Shown here: in pieces, positions 17,212 through 24,951 of the stretch
Layout: each line of letters starts with the position of its first letter
Numbering within the stretch: position 1 is the first letter of the stretch
Notes under the pieces: generated by a model
Told to the model about the DNA's origin: nothing
The model's input: only the letters and a program-made list of their open reading frames with translations
Databases searched by the model: none
Program-made: the position numbers and the translations under genes
Source of the DNA: a virus
DNA: 46,022 nucleotides
Virus record (IMG/VR): IMGVR_UViG_3300042691_018783
Span: 1 to 46,022 of that record
Reading direction: 5' to 3' (one strand)

Positions 17212-18725
17212 AAATAGTAATAACTGAAACACAAATATTAAATCTACTCGAAAAAATTAATTCAAGTAAAGTGTTGTGCGATAAATGTGGATGGTCTTGG
17301 AAGTTATCAGAAGGTGGTGACGACCCTTATATATGTCATAAATGTGGTCATAATAATTCTGACGAAGATTATCGAGGTAAAAATGTGATGGTTTATTATA
17401 ATTTACATAAACACACCTTTTCAGTAACATATAAATCAAAAGTTATTCTACATGCCGATTATATAAAATTAAAAGATGTTGAATTTAGAGTTAGGGGAGG
17501 AGGCAAAGAAAAAGTTAGGTCTGAAAAAAGGAAAAACGTACATGCGTTTGTTATTGGTAAATTAATAGATTATTGTGAATTTCCGTGTAAAGAGTTACCA
17601 AATGAAACTTCATCCAAAGTGATAACTTACGACCCATATAAATATGATTCTTTTGTTTATAAAGATAATAAAGAACCTGTTTATAAAGCTAAAGAGGTTG
17701 ATATGATTAATCATAAAAATAAAATTTTTGTTATCAATGAAATTAAATCCCATTTAATTAAAGAATCTGAGGAAAAACCTACAAAATATACGTACACAAA
17801 AATTGGTCTATTTGAGAAATTTAACACAAAAAGATTTTATTTTAATGATATTGTAGCCGTTGATGATGATTCCCCAATACCAAATAAAATTAAAATGTAT
17901 GGTGTTGATGGTGATTTTGAATTTAATGAAAATGAGATTTTTATAGATATGGATAAAAAAAGAGCCTATGTTGATAGGTTATCGTTAGAAAAGTATTATC
18001 CTTCTTTTGAATTAAAAAATCATAAAAAATTATCCGAAACAATTGGTATTACATCGTCCTCAGTTAGAGAAGCTTTAGAAAAAGCCTTCCCACAAAATTG
18101 GGTTAAACAAGATAGTGTTTATACACCAGGGTTACGAGGTATTTACACCATTGGGGAAATGATAGGGGATAAGTCAGAAGATTGGTCTATTATGAATTAT
18201 TTTGACACTAAAGACGAAATACATAGTTTAATTTATTTACAGTATTTTGAGGATTTAAAAAATGGTAAGGAAATAAATGATATTGTTGAGTGGATGTCGG
18301 ATTTATTTAAAAACAATACAAAATACACAAAACTATTAGTTAAAAGACAATGGGAATCTATTAAAAGAGGATTAAAATTAGAAAAAGATTCTGTTAATAA
18401 TTTTTTATATAGAATTGGTACAAATAATTTTATTTATTATCCACATGGGTCCATAATGGATAGATGGAAAGGTGTTGACGTTACCGTAGATGATGTTAAC
18501 TACCAAATTAAACCTTTAACAAATTATACAGAAGAAGATGGTAAGTATACTGTTAATACATATGGTATGAGAGATTATACATCTAAAAAGAGTGTAAATA
18601 AAATAGTGTTTGTAAATAAAAAAATGGCTTTAGTTTTTGATAACCAAAATTATAGTGTGGTAAGTAAAAACAAGGTAATTTTTAATGAAGAACCATTAAT
18701 ATTAAAAGAAGATGCCACTACCTAA
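17208..18725 (+). CDS. zinc-ribbon mosaic protein with GVD...QIKP nuclease-like C-terminus
   Basis: A 505-residue multi-domain protein. Residues 1-18 (MKIVITETQILNLLEKIN) form a short amphipathic leader. C24, C27, C43 and C46 make a CxxC-x15-CxxC zinc ribbon (CDKCGWSWK and ICHKCGH). Residues ~58-150 form a module with VYYNLHKHTFSV, KNVHAFVIGKL and TYDPYKYDSFV, which I recall as widespread in uncharacterised phage proteins. The centre (~195-400) is unrecognised. Residues ~395-490 carry GVDVTV (422-427), YQIKP (432-436) and KIVFVNKKMALVFDN, matching the C-terminus of the SOD fusion (GVDCKV, QIKP, WIIFSNKIKGVLIFEN). A PD-(D/E)xK-like nuclease is inferred. It lies between neck and tail-completion genes and overlaps both, so it may be packaged or injected; that is not shown by sequence. 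Confidence 0.6.
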   Translation: MKIVITETQILNLLEKINSSKVLCDKCGWSWKLSEGGDDPYICHKCGHNNSDEDYRGKNVMVYYNLHKHTFSVTYKSKVILHADYIKLKDVEFRVRGGGKEKVRSEKRKNVHAFVIGKLIDYCEFPCKELPNETSSKVITYDPYKYDSFVYKDNKEPVYKAKEVDMINHKNKIFVINEIKSHLIKESEEKPTKYTYTKIGLFEKFNTKRFYFNDIVAVDDDSPIPNKIKMYGVDGDFEFNENEIFIDMDKKRAYVDRLSLEKYYPSFELKNHKKLSETIGITSSSVREALEKAFPQNWVKQDSVYTPGLRGIYTIGEMIGDKSEDWSIMNYFDTKDEIHSLIYLQYFEDLKNGKEINDIVEWMSDLFKNNTKYTKLLVKRQWESIKRGLKLEKDSVNNFLYRIGTNNFIYYPHGSIMDRWKGVDVTVDDVNYQIKPLTNYTEEDGKYTVNTYGMRDYTSKKSVNKIVFVNKKMALVFDNQNYSVVSKNKVIFNEEPLILKEDATT

Positions 18726-19749
18726 AAAAATAAAAAAATATATACCATTAACAGAATCTAAAACTTTATTACCTAGACGACAAGAGTTATTAGATAAAAT
18801 AAATAAAGATGGAACTTATTTACCCAAATCAATTTTACATGCTGATTTGGATAAAGGATTTTTGGATTTTGTTAAGGACGAATTGAAATGTGTGGTTGAG
18901 GGTAAGGTTATACCTATGGTTGATATTATTATAACCACTCAAAATTGGTCTCAGTTTGTTGAGACATGGAATTTCCAAAACATTGATAAAAATGCGGAAC
19001 CTCCTTTTATTACGGTAATTAGAATACCTGAAGTAAAATTTGGTACTAACCCCGCGGTAATATATAACATTCCAAATAGGAGACAATATTTTTATGCTCA
19101 AGTCCCAACATGGGATGGACAAAGAGCTGGTATGGATATATATAAAATTCCTCAACCAGTTCCTGTAGATATTACATACCAAGTTAAAATAATATGTAAT
19201 AGAATGAGGGAACTTAACGAGTTCAATAAAAATATTCTTGAAAAATTCGCATCAAGACAGGCGTATCAAGTGATTAAAGGACATTATATTCCTATTATCA
19301 TGGGTAATATTTCTGATGAATCTGTAATGGATATTGAAAAAAGAAAATATTACATACAAACTTATGAGTTTACAATGTTAGGTTTTTTAATTGATGAGGA
19401 CGAGTTTGAGGTTTCTCCTGCGGTGACAAGATTATTACAGGTTGTTGAGGTTGACACTAAAACATCAAGAAGACAGATTAAAATGGTACAGAATATTGAG
19501 AAGGAACCAAGTGAGATTTTATTTATTATTGGTAATGATACAATATCTCAAGTGTTTGACTATATTGCAGATGTTAAAATTGTGGGGTCTGAGAATATTA
19601 GTAGTTATGATGTTTATATAAATAACAATTATTATGGTAGTGATATAACAGATATTCAAATAAACACAAACGATGTTCTTAAATTTGTAGTTACTAAAAC
19701 TAATATTAATTTAGAGTCTAAAATATTTTTATACGGAGTGTTAATTTAA
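18712..19749 (+). CDS. 15: tail completion / sheath stabiliser protein, T4 gp15-like
   Basis: A 345-residue protein likely to cap the tail and join it to the neck. The segment PQPVPVDITYQVKIICNRMR (~145-164), a long helix with EFNKNILEKFASRQAY, then YIPIIMGNISDES and YTFE-type strands (YIQTYEFTMLGFLIDEDEFE, ~219-238) match what I know of T4-type gp15 proximal sheath stabilisers. It is longer than T4 gp15 (272). The extra ~70 C-terminal residues (FIIGNDTISQVFDYIADVKI onwards) are beta-rich and could be an added domain. The ATG at 18712 overlaps the preceding gene by 14 bases. Its stop overlaps that of the convergent regulator gene by four bases. The gene ends the neck block immediately before the tail sheath. 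Confidence 0.55.
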   Translation: MPLPKKIKKYIPLTESKTLLPRRQELLDKINKDGTYLPKSILHADLDKGFLDFVKDELKCVVEGKVIPMVDIIITTQNWSQFVETWNFQNIDKNAEPPFITVIRIPEVKFGTNPAVIYNIPNRRQYFYAQVPTWDGQRAGMDIYKIPQPVPVDITYQVKIICNRMRELNEFNKNILEKFASRQAYQVIKGHYIPIIMGNISDESVMDIEKRKYYIQTYEFTMLGFLIDEDEFEVSPAVTRLLQVVEVDTKTSRRQIKMVQNIEKEPSEILFIIGNDTISQVFDYIADVKIVGSENISSYDVYINNNYYGSDITDIQINTNDVLKFVVTKTNINLESKIFLYGVLI

Positions 19750-19910
19750 TTTTCACCGTATATATCTTTTTTATCTTTACATTTTTCTATTATCATCTTT
19801 TCCAAAAACCTGTACATTTTAATACCGTTTTTATCACAGTATTTTTTTAATAGGTCATGAACCTCAACTGATATCTTTAAATTCTTTATTTTTTTAACCT
19901 CTTGTCCCAT
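19746..19910 (-). CDS. ribbon-helix-helix-like small DNA-binding protein
   Basis: A 54-residue protein read from ATG at 19910 to TAA at 19746. After MGQEVKKIK comes a short strand NLKISVEV (10-17), helix 1 HDLLKKYCDKNGI (18-30) and helix 2 KMYRFLEKMIIEKCK (31-45), then a polar tail DKKDIYGEN. The strand-helix-helix layout, with alternating residues in the strand and 'K.G.K.Y.F.EK.I' in helix 2, is that of MetJ/Arc (RHH) regulators found in many phages. It would dimerise and bind DNA through the strand. Five bases upstream of its start are repeated GGTAGAA half-sites that could be its operator. It is the only lone minus gene between two plus-strand structural blocks. Function is inferred; the reading frame is clear. 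Confidence 0.7.
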   Translation of the reverse strand: MGQEVKKIKNLKISVEVHDLLKKYCDKNGIKMYRFLEKMIIEKCKDKKDIYGEN

Positions 19911-19939
19911 GGTAGAAAAAAGGTAGAATTTATTCTACC
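19911..19939 (-). promoter_or_regulatory. three GGTAGAA half-sites at 11-bp spacing, candidate RHH operator
   Basis: GGTAGAA occurs at 19911-19917 and 19922-19928, and inverted as TTCTACC at 19933-19939. Each element starts exactly 11 bp after the previous one. The last two form a perfect 7-bp hairpin with a four-base loop, followed on the minus strand by TTTTTT. The array lies between a TATTTATAAATT element and the start of the RHH gene. Confidence 0.5.
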
Positions 19940-19940
19940 C

Positions 19941-19952
19941 AATTTATAAATA
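19941..19952 (+). promoter_or_regulatory. late-type promoter element (tail sheath)
   Basis: AATTTATAAATA contains a perfect TATAAATA (19945-19952), the T4 late promoter box, 80 bases before the sheath ATG. The core is near-palindromic and could also serve the RHH gene leftwards. A second variant, TATTTATCAATA, lies at about 19990-20001, closer to the ATG. Confidence 0.5.
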
Positions 19953-20032
19953 CTTGCAAGAAAGTAAAGTATTTTGGTTTTTTAGTGAATATTTATCAAT
20001 AAAATAAATTAACAAGCTAAATTAAAAAAATA

Positions 20033-23000
20033 ATGGCATCTAACAACAAAGTATTCGTATCTCCTGGAGTGTACACATCTGAGGTTGATTTAAGTTTCGT
20101 AGCTCAAAGTGTTGGAGTTACAACGTTAGGTATCGTTGGTGAGACTTTAAAAGGACCAGCATTCGAACCAATCTTTATAAGAAACTTTGATGAATTCACT
20201 ACATATTTTGGAGGGACATCCCCTGAAAAATTCATTAATACACAAATACCTAAATATGAATCAGCATATATCGCTAAATCATATTTACAACAATCTAACC
20301 AATTGTTTGTAACAAGAGTTTTAGGTTTATCAGGTTATGACGCAGGACCTTCTTGGTCAATATCGACTAAAGCAAATGTTGACCCATCAACAGTTGACTT
20401 TTACTGTTTGGACCCTGTGATTGAAAACTGTGAACCTAAATGTAACTCTTATTACACAATAGATTATGCTATTAGTTTTACAGGTTGTAATAATAATACG
20501 GACAGTATTAAATTTACAATACCTTCAGAAATTCCTGATGAATTATTAGAGAAATTAAATTTACCATATGAAAAATTTGATGGTAGTACATCAACAATTT
20601 ATAATGATTTAACAAGTCAAATTTTAGATTGTTTAAACGATACTGACTTGCAATTTACTAATATCGATTACTTTGGAGCTATTCCAAAAGAAGATTATAA
20701 TATCTTATCACCAATCTTTACGGCAGAAACAAATGTATTTGGTGTTGATAATGTAAACGCTGAGAATATTAATTTTGCCGCTTCAGTAAATGACCCTTGG
20801 TATTATGCAACTTTTGATAATATTGGAAACGCTGCTTATACAGGGTTTTCTTTTTGGAATATTGTTACTAACTTAGAATTAATACCTGTAACTCCGACAA
20901 CAACCGCAGCACCTCAACCAACAACTACAACAACTACAAATCCTTGTACTAGTCCTACGGCAACAACTACAACATCAACAACAACTGTTAAACCTGTTGA
21001 TTGTTATACAGGTCAAATAGTTGGTAGAATTTTTGTTTATTCAGGAACTGCCTATACAGACTACGATGATTTAGTAATTGCAACTTTACGTTCAAGAGGT
21101 TTAGCAACATATGGAACTGATGATGGTGCGGTATATGAAGTATCAGGTTTAACTGATGTTGAAATGGTTTGTGACAAGGAATATTCTGGAGTTAGTAAAA
21201 ACCCTTATTCTACGTTTGGATTAAACATTACAAACAAAGACGGTGAAAAACTATTTTTTGAAACATCGTTTTCAAATTCAGATAGTAAGTACTTAACAAA
21301 AGTATTTGGTACATCAAACTTTGCAAAACCTAAAGATGTTGTTCCGTTATTTGTTGAGGAAAGATTCCAAGCGTTATTAAATTTTGCATGGAGAAAAGGT
21401 TATATTAGAGGTTTAAATTGTGAATTAACGGCTTTACCAAATGCGAGACAAGGAAATGACCCGACATCAATCGCTTGGTATTTAGAAAAATATCAATCAC
21501 CTATGTCACCATGGGTTGTGTCTGAATTAAGAGGTAATAAAGTATACAAATTATTTAAATTTACTACAATCGCTGACGGTAATGCGGCAAATACTGAAGT
21601 AAAAATATCAATTGCGAATATATCATTTGGTAATGGTACGTTTGACGTTATTGTTAGAGACTTCTTTGATTCTGATGCGGCACCTGATGTAATTGAGAAA
21701 TTCACTAACTGTTCTATGGACCCAGGTCAAAATAACTTTATAGCTAAAAAGATAGGAACTGTTGATGGGGAATACGCATTAAATTCTAAATTTATAATGG
21801 TTGAAATTAATGAGGATGCTCCTGTAGACGCATTACCTTGTGGTTTTGAAGGTTACCAATTTAGAGAATACGCGGGAGTTAGACCCCCGTTCCCAATTTA
21901 TAAAACTAAATATGATTTCCCTGGTGAGGTAGTATATAATCCTCCATTTGGTTTATCATCAGGAGCGGACGATATAGTTAGAAGTGCGGGTGATAATATT
22001 AGAAGAACTTATTTAGGTATTTCAGATACTGTAGGATTTGACGTTGACTTCTACTCTTATAAAGGTAAACAACTTCCATTAGACGTTTGTACAGATGTTA
22101 GTGGTGATGATTGGTTCTACAAATCAAGAGGTTTCCACATGGACATTAACGCATCAGGTATAACGATTGGTAATGGATTTATAACTAGTGGTACTCCAGC
22201 GTTCTTTGTAGGTTCAGCACCATTTACTACAGACCCTGAAGATTCATCAAATCCATATTTCAGATTATTTGCTCGTAAATTTAGTTTACTATGTGCGGGT
22301 GGTTTTGATGGATGGGATATCTATAGAGAAAGTAGAACTAATGGTGATAGATTCTCTTTAGGTCAACCTGGATATAGAAAAGGAGCATGTCCTTCATTTA
22401 AATACCCTACCGCAACAGGATGGGGAGCGTTTAAACAAATTACAGTTGGAGATAATACTCAAGATTGGGCGAACACCGACTATTACGCATACTTATTAGG
22501 TCAAAGAAGTTTTGCAAACCCTGAAGCGGTTAATATCAACGTGTTTGTTACACCTGGTATTGACTATGTTAATCACTCAAACTTAGTTGGTGATGCGGTT
22601 GACATGATTGAAAACGATAGAGCGGATTCAGTTTATATCTGTACAACACCTGACTATAATATGTTTGTACCTTCAACAGGAGACCAATTAGATTTCATCT
22701 ACCCACAAGAAGCGGTTGATAATCTTGAGGAGGCAGGTTTAGATTCAAACTACACCGCTACTTACTACCCTTGGGTATTAACAAGAGATACTGTTAATAA
22801 CACTCAGATTTATATTCCAGCAACTGCAGAGGTTACGAGAAACTTAGCGTTAACAGATAATATCGCATTCCCTTGGTTCGCTGCGGCGGGTTACACAAGA
22901 GGTATTGTAAATGCAATTAAAGCGAGAAAGAAGTTAACTCAAGAAGATAGAGATGTGTTATATAAAGGTAGAATCAACCCAATTGCAACTTTCTCAGATG

Positions 23001-23365
23001 TTGGAACTGTAATTTGGGGTAACAAAACTCTACAAATTAGAGAATCAGCACTTGACAGAATTAATGTTAGAAGATTATTATTACAAGCTCGTAAATTAAT
23101 TTCAGCGGTTTCTGTAAGATTATTGTTTGAACAAAACGATGAGAAAGTAAGACAAGATTTCTTAGATGCGGTTAACCCTATCTTAGATGCTATCAGAAGA
23201 GACAGAGGTTTATACGATTTCCGTGTAACAGTTTCTTCAGACCCTGCGGATTTAGATAGAAACCAATTAACAGGTAAAATTTATGTTAAACCAACTAAAT
23301 CTTTAGAATTCATAGATATTACATTCTATATTACTCCGACAGGAGCATCGTTTGATAATATCTAA
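20033..23365 (+). CDS. 18: contractile tail sheath protein (gp18)
   Basis: Forms the contractile sheath around the tail tube. The N-terminus VSPGVYTSEVDLSFVAQSVG, the GIVGETLKGPAFEP loop and YFGG.SPE are diagnostic of Myoviridae sheaths. The C-terminus (RRLLLQARKLISAVSVRLLF, RDRGLYDFRVTV, GKIYVKPTKSLEFIDITFYI) is the conserved sheath fold with the handshake strands. At 1110 residues it is much longer than T4 gp18 (659). The extra length is in the middle and includes a Thr-rich linker at ~286-320 (TPTTTAAPQPTTTTTT type) that joins surface domains. It is followed by a strong hairpin terminator. Start chosen at the ATG after an A-rich leader. Confidence 0.95.
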   Translation: MASNNKVFVSPGVYTSEVDLSFVAQSVGVTTLGIVGETLKGPAFEPIFIRNFDEFTTYFGGTSPEKFINTQIPKYESAYIAKSYLQQSNQLFVTRVLGLSGYDAGPSWSISTKANVDPSTVDFYCLDPVIENCEPKCNSYYTIDYAISFTGCNNNTDSIKFTIPSEIPDELLEKLNLPYEKFDGSTSTIYNDLTSQILDCLNDTDLQFTNIDYFGAIPKEDYNILSPIFTAETNVFGVDNVNAENINFAASVNDPWYYATFDNIGNAAYTGFSFWNIVTNLELIPVTPTTTAAPQPTTTTTTNPCTSPTATTTTSTTTVKPVDCYTGQIVGRIFVYSGTAYTDYDDLVIATLRSRGLATYGTDDGAVYEVSGLTDVEMVCDKEYSGVSKNPYSTFGLNITNKDGEKLFFETSFSNSDSKYLTKVFGTSNFAKPKDVVPLFVEERFQALLNFAWRKGYIRGLNCELTALPNARQGNDPTSIAWYLEKYQSPMSPWVVSELRGNKVYKLFKFTTIADGNAANTEVKISIANISFGNGTFDVIVRDFFDSDAAPDVIEKFTNCSMDPGQNNFIAKKIGTVDGEYALNSKFIMVEINEDAPVDALPCGFEGYQFREYAGVRPPFPIYKTKYDFPGEVVYNPPFGLSSGADDIVRSAGDNIRRTYLGISDTVGFDVDFYSYKGKQLPLDVCTDVSGDDWFYKSRGFHMDINASGITIGNGFITSGTPAFFVGSAPFTTDPEDSSNPYFRLFARKFSLLCAGGFDGWDIYRESRTNGDRFSLGQPGYRKGACPSFKYPTATGWGAFKQITVGDNTQDWANTDYYAYLLGQRSFANPEAVNINVFVTPGIDYVNHSNLVGDAVDMIENDRADSVYICTTPDYNMFVPSTGDQLDFIYPQEAVDNLEEAGLDSNYTATYYPWVLTRDTVNNTQIYIPATAEVTRNLALTDNIAFPWFAAAGYTRGIVNAIKARKKLTQEDRDVLYKGRINPIATFSDVGTVIWGNKTLQIRESALDRINVRRLLLQARKLISAVSVRLLFEQNDEKVRQDFLDAVNPILDAIRRDRGLYDFRVTVSSDPADLDRNQLTGKIYVKPTKSLEFIDITFYITPTGASFDNI

Positions 23366-23375
23366 TAAAAAAATG

Positions 23376-23405
23376 TGGTGAGTCGGTTAAAAAATCGGCT
23401 CACCA
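23376..23405 (+). terminator. hairpin terminator after the sheath gene
   Basis: A 13-bp stem (two G-U pairs) from TGGTGAGTCGGTT pairs with AATCGGCTCACCA around an AAAA loop, ten bases after the sheath stop. It is followed by ATT-rich sequence rather than a pure T-tract. The sheath is made in large amounts, so separating its transcript makes sense. Confidence 0.7.
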
Positions 23406-23406
23406 T

Positions 23407-23417
23407 TATTTATAATA
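23407..23417 (+). promoter_or_regulatory. late-type promoter element (HAD gene)
   Basis: TATTTATAATA directly after the sheath terminator and four bases before the ATG of the HAD gene. It matches the element in front of the neck gene on the other strand. Confidence 0.4.
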
Positions 23418-23421
23418 TAAT

Positions 23422-24243
23422 ATGTTTAGAGATAGAAGATACATAGTAGAAGGTATTGACGAAACAGGTACACCTGATATGAAATATTATGCCTTTGATT
23501 GGGACGATAATATTATGACAATGCCAACAAAAATCATTTTAAAAGATGATAACGGAAAAGAGGTTGGGATGTCAACCGAAGACTTTGCAGAATATCGAAC
23601 TCAAATAGGTTCGGAACCTTTTGATTATGAGGGACACAAAATAGTTGGATTTGCTGAAGACCCTTTTAGATATTTTAATGTTAAGGGAGATAAACAATTC
23701 GTTGTTGATTCTATGATAGCTAAAACAGGTCCTGCATGGGGAGACTTTGTAGAAGCGATTAACAACGGGTCAATTTTTTCAATTATTACTGCTAGAGGAC
23801 ATACCCCAAGTATATTAAAAGAAGCGGTATATAATTTAATAGCCGCTAATAGAGACGGGATTAACTCCAAAGAACTAATCAAAAATCTTAAAAAATATAG
23901 AGATTTAGCTGATGAGGATAATTTATCGACAAGAGAATTAATAAATAATTATTTAGACCTTTGTAGATTTCATCCTGTAAGTTATGGTGAGGGTTCTGCA
24001 ACCAATCCTGAAGAGGGTAAGGTTAAAGCGATGAAAGATTTTATTCAGTATATTAAAGATGTATCAGAACATATTCGTAAAAAGGCATATTTAAAGAATA
24101 AAATATCTAATAATTTTAAATTACCTAGTATTGGATTTTCTGATGATGATATTAGAAATGTTGAGAAAATTAAAAGTCATTTTGAAGATGAACCTATGTT
24201 AAAGACTTACTCAACTGCAGGAGGAATTAAAAAAAGATATTAA
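23422..24243 (+). CDS. HAD-like phosphatase-fold protein
   Basis: A 273-residue protein with HAD superfamily signatures. Motif I is YYAFDWDDNIM with nucleophile D26 and general acid D28. Motif II is SIITARGHTP with T123. Motifs III/IV are not clear, although lysines and acidic residues follow (~145-215). The substrate could be a nucleotide, a sugar phosphate or a polynucleotide 5'/3' end; sequence does not decide. A charged helical C-terminus (IRNVEKIKSHFEDEPMLK) follows. It stands between sheath and tube genes behind its own promoter element, an unusual place for an enzyme. It could process a virion component or nucleotides. Confidence 0.65.
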   Translation: MFRDRRYIVEGIDETGTPDMKYYAFDWDDNIMTMPTKIILKDDNGKEVGMSTEDFAEYRTQIGSEPFDYEGHKIVGFAEDPFRYFNVKGDKQFVVDSMIAKTGPAWGDFVEAINNGSIFSIITARGHTPSILKEAVYNLIAANRDGINSKELIKNLKKYRDLADEDNLSTRELINNYLDLCRFHPVSYGEGSATNPEEGKVKAMKDFIQYIKDVSEHIRKKAYLKNKISNNFKLPSIGFSDDDIRNVEKIKSHFEDEPMLKTYSTAGGIKKRY

Positions 24244-24309
24244 TTAAAGGCTCTAGAAGAGATTTAGATAAAAAAAAAGAAAAGTAAAGAGAAAAAATTT
24301 AACTGAATA

Positions 24310-24321
24310 TATTTATAAATA
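24310..24321 (+). promoter_or_regulatory. late-type promoter element (tail tube)
   Basis: TATTTATAAATA, containing perfect TATAAATA, 38 bases before the tail tube ATG in a strongly A-rich leader. The 116-base gap from 24244 to 24359 holds nothing else recognisable. Confidence 0.6.
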
Positions 24322-24359
24322 AAAAAAACAAATAAACAAAAAATTAAAAAGAAAACACA

Positions 24360-24848
24360 ATGGCTGATTTATTAATGAAAATGCCGATACCTTATGAACC
24401 GAAAAGACAAAACAGGTTCATTCTTCGTTTCCCATCTACTTTGGGGATTAACGAATGGTTCGTAGAAACTGCATCAAGACCACATATAACAGTTAACCCA
24501 GTTGAGATTCAATTCCTTAATACGTCAACCTATGTTGCAGGACGTTTTACTTGGAGTACAATTAACGTTAAGTTCCGTGACCCTATTGGTCCTTCGGCAT
24601 CTCAAGCGTTAATGGAATGGGTTCGTTTATGTGCTGAGTCTGTTACAGGTCGTATGGGTTACGCGGCGGGTTACAAAAAGAACGTTGACTTAGAAATGTT
24701 GGACCCAACAGGAGTTGTTGTTGAGAAATGGATTATGGAAGGTACATGGTTATCTGATGTTAACTTTGACTCATTAGCTTATAACTCTGACGCAATCGCA
24801 TCTATCACGGCAACTTTAAGACCTGACAGATGTATCCTTGTTTACTAA
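24360..24848 (+). CDS. 19: tail tube protein (gp19)
   Basis: Major subunit of the inner tail tube through which DNA passes. Its 162 residues are almost the length of T4 gp19 (163). Recognisable features are the N-terminal YEPKRQNRFILRFPSTLGI, FVETASRPHITVNPVEIQFL, TWSTINVKFRDPIGPSASQA and the C-terminal TLRPDRCILVY, all typical of T4-like tubes. The whole protein is one tube domain with no insertions. It has its own late-type element upstream and a strong terminator downstream, so it forms a single-gene transcript as expected for a high-copy subunit. Confidence 0.95.
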   Translation: MADLLMKMPIPYEPKRQNRFILRFPSTLGINEWFVETASRPHITVNPVEIQFLNTSTYVAGRFTWSTINVKFRDPIGPSASQALMEWVRLCAESVTGRMGYAAGYKKNVDLEMLDPTGVVVEKWIMEGTWLSDVNFDSLAYNSDAIASITATLRPDRCILVY

Positions 24849-24871
24849 TCCAATAAAAAACAAATATTTTT

Positions 24872-24902
24872 ATCCCACATATTTGATTATGTGGGATTTT
24901 TT
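24872..24902 (+). terminator. intrinsic terminator after the tail tube gene
   Basis: A perfect 10-bp stem ATCCCACATA/TATGTGGGAT with a six-base loop, followed by TTTTTT. It is the most canonical rho-independent terminator in the window. Confidence 0.88.
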
Positions 24903-24951
24903 ATTTAAAAAAAAATGATATACCGTATATTTTATAGTAAAAGATAATAAT

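Noticed and set aside
24244-24359. Small gene in the A-rich gap before the tail tube
   Set aside because: No open frame with a start codon of useful length on either strand; only the late-type element is visible.
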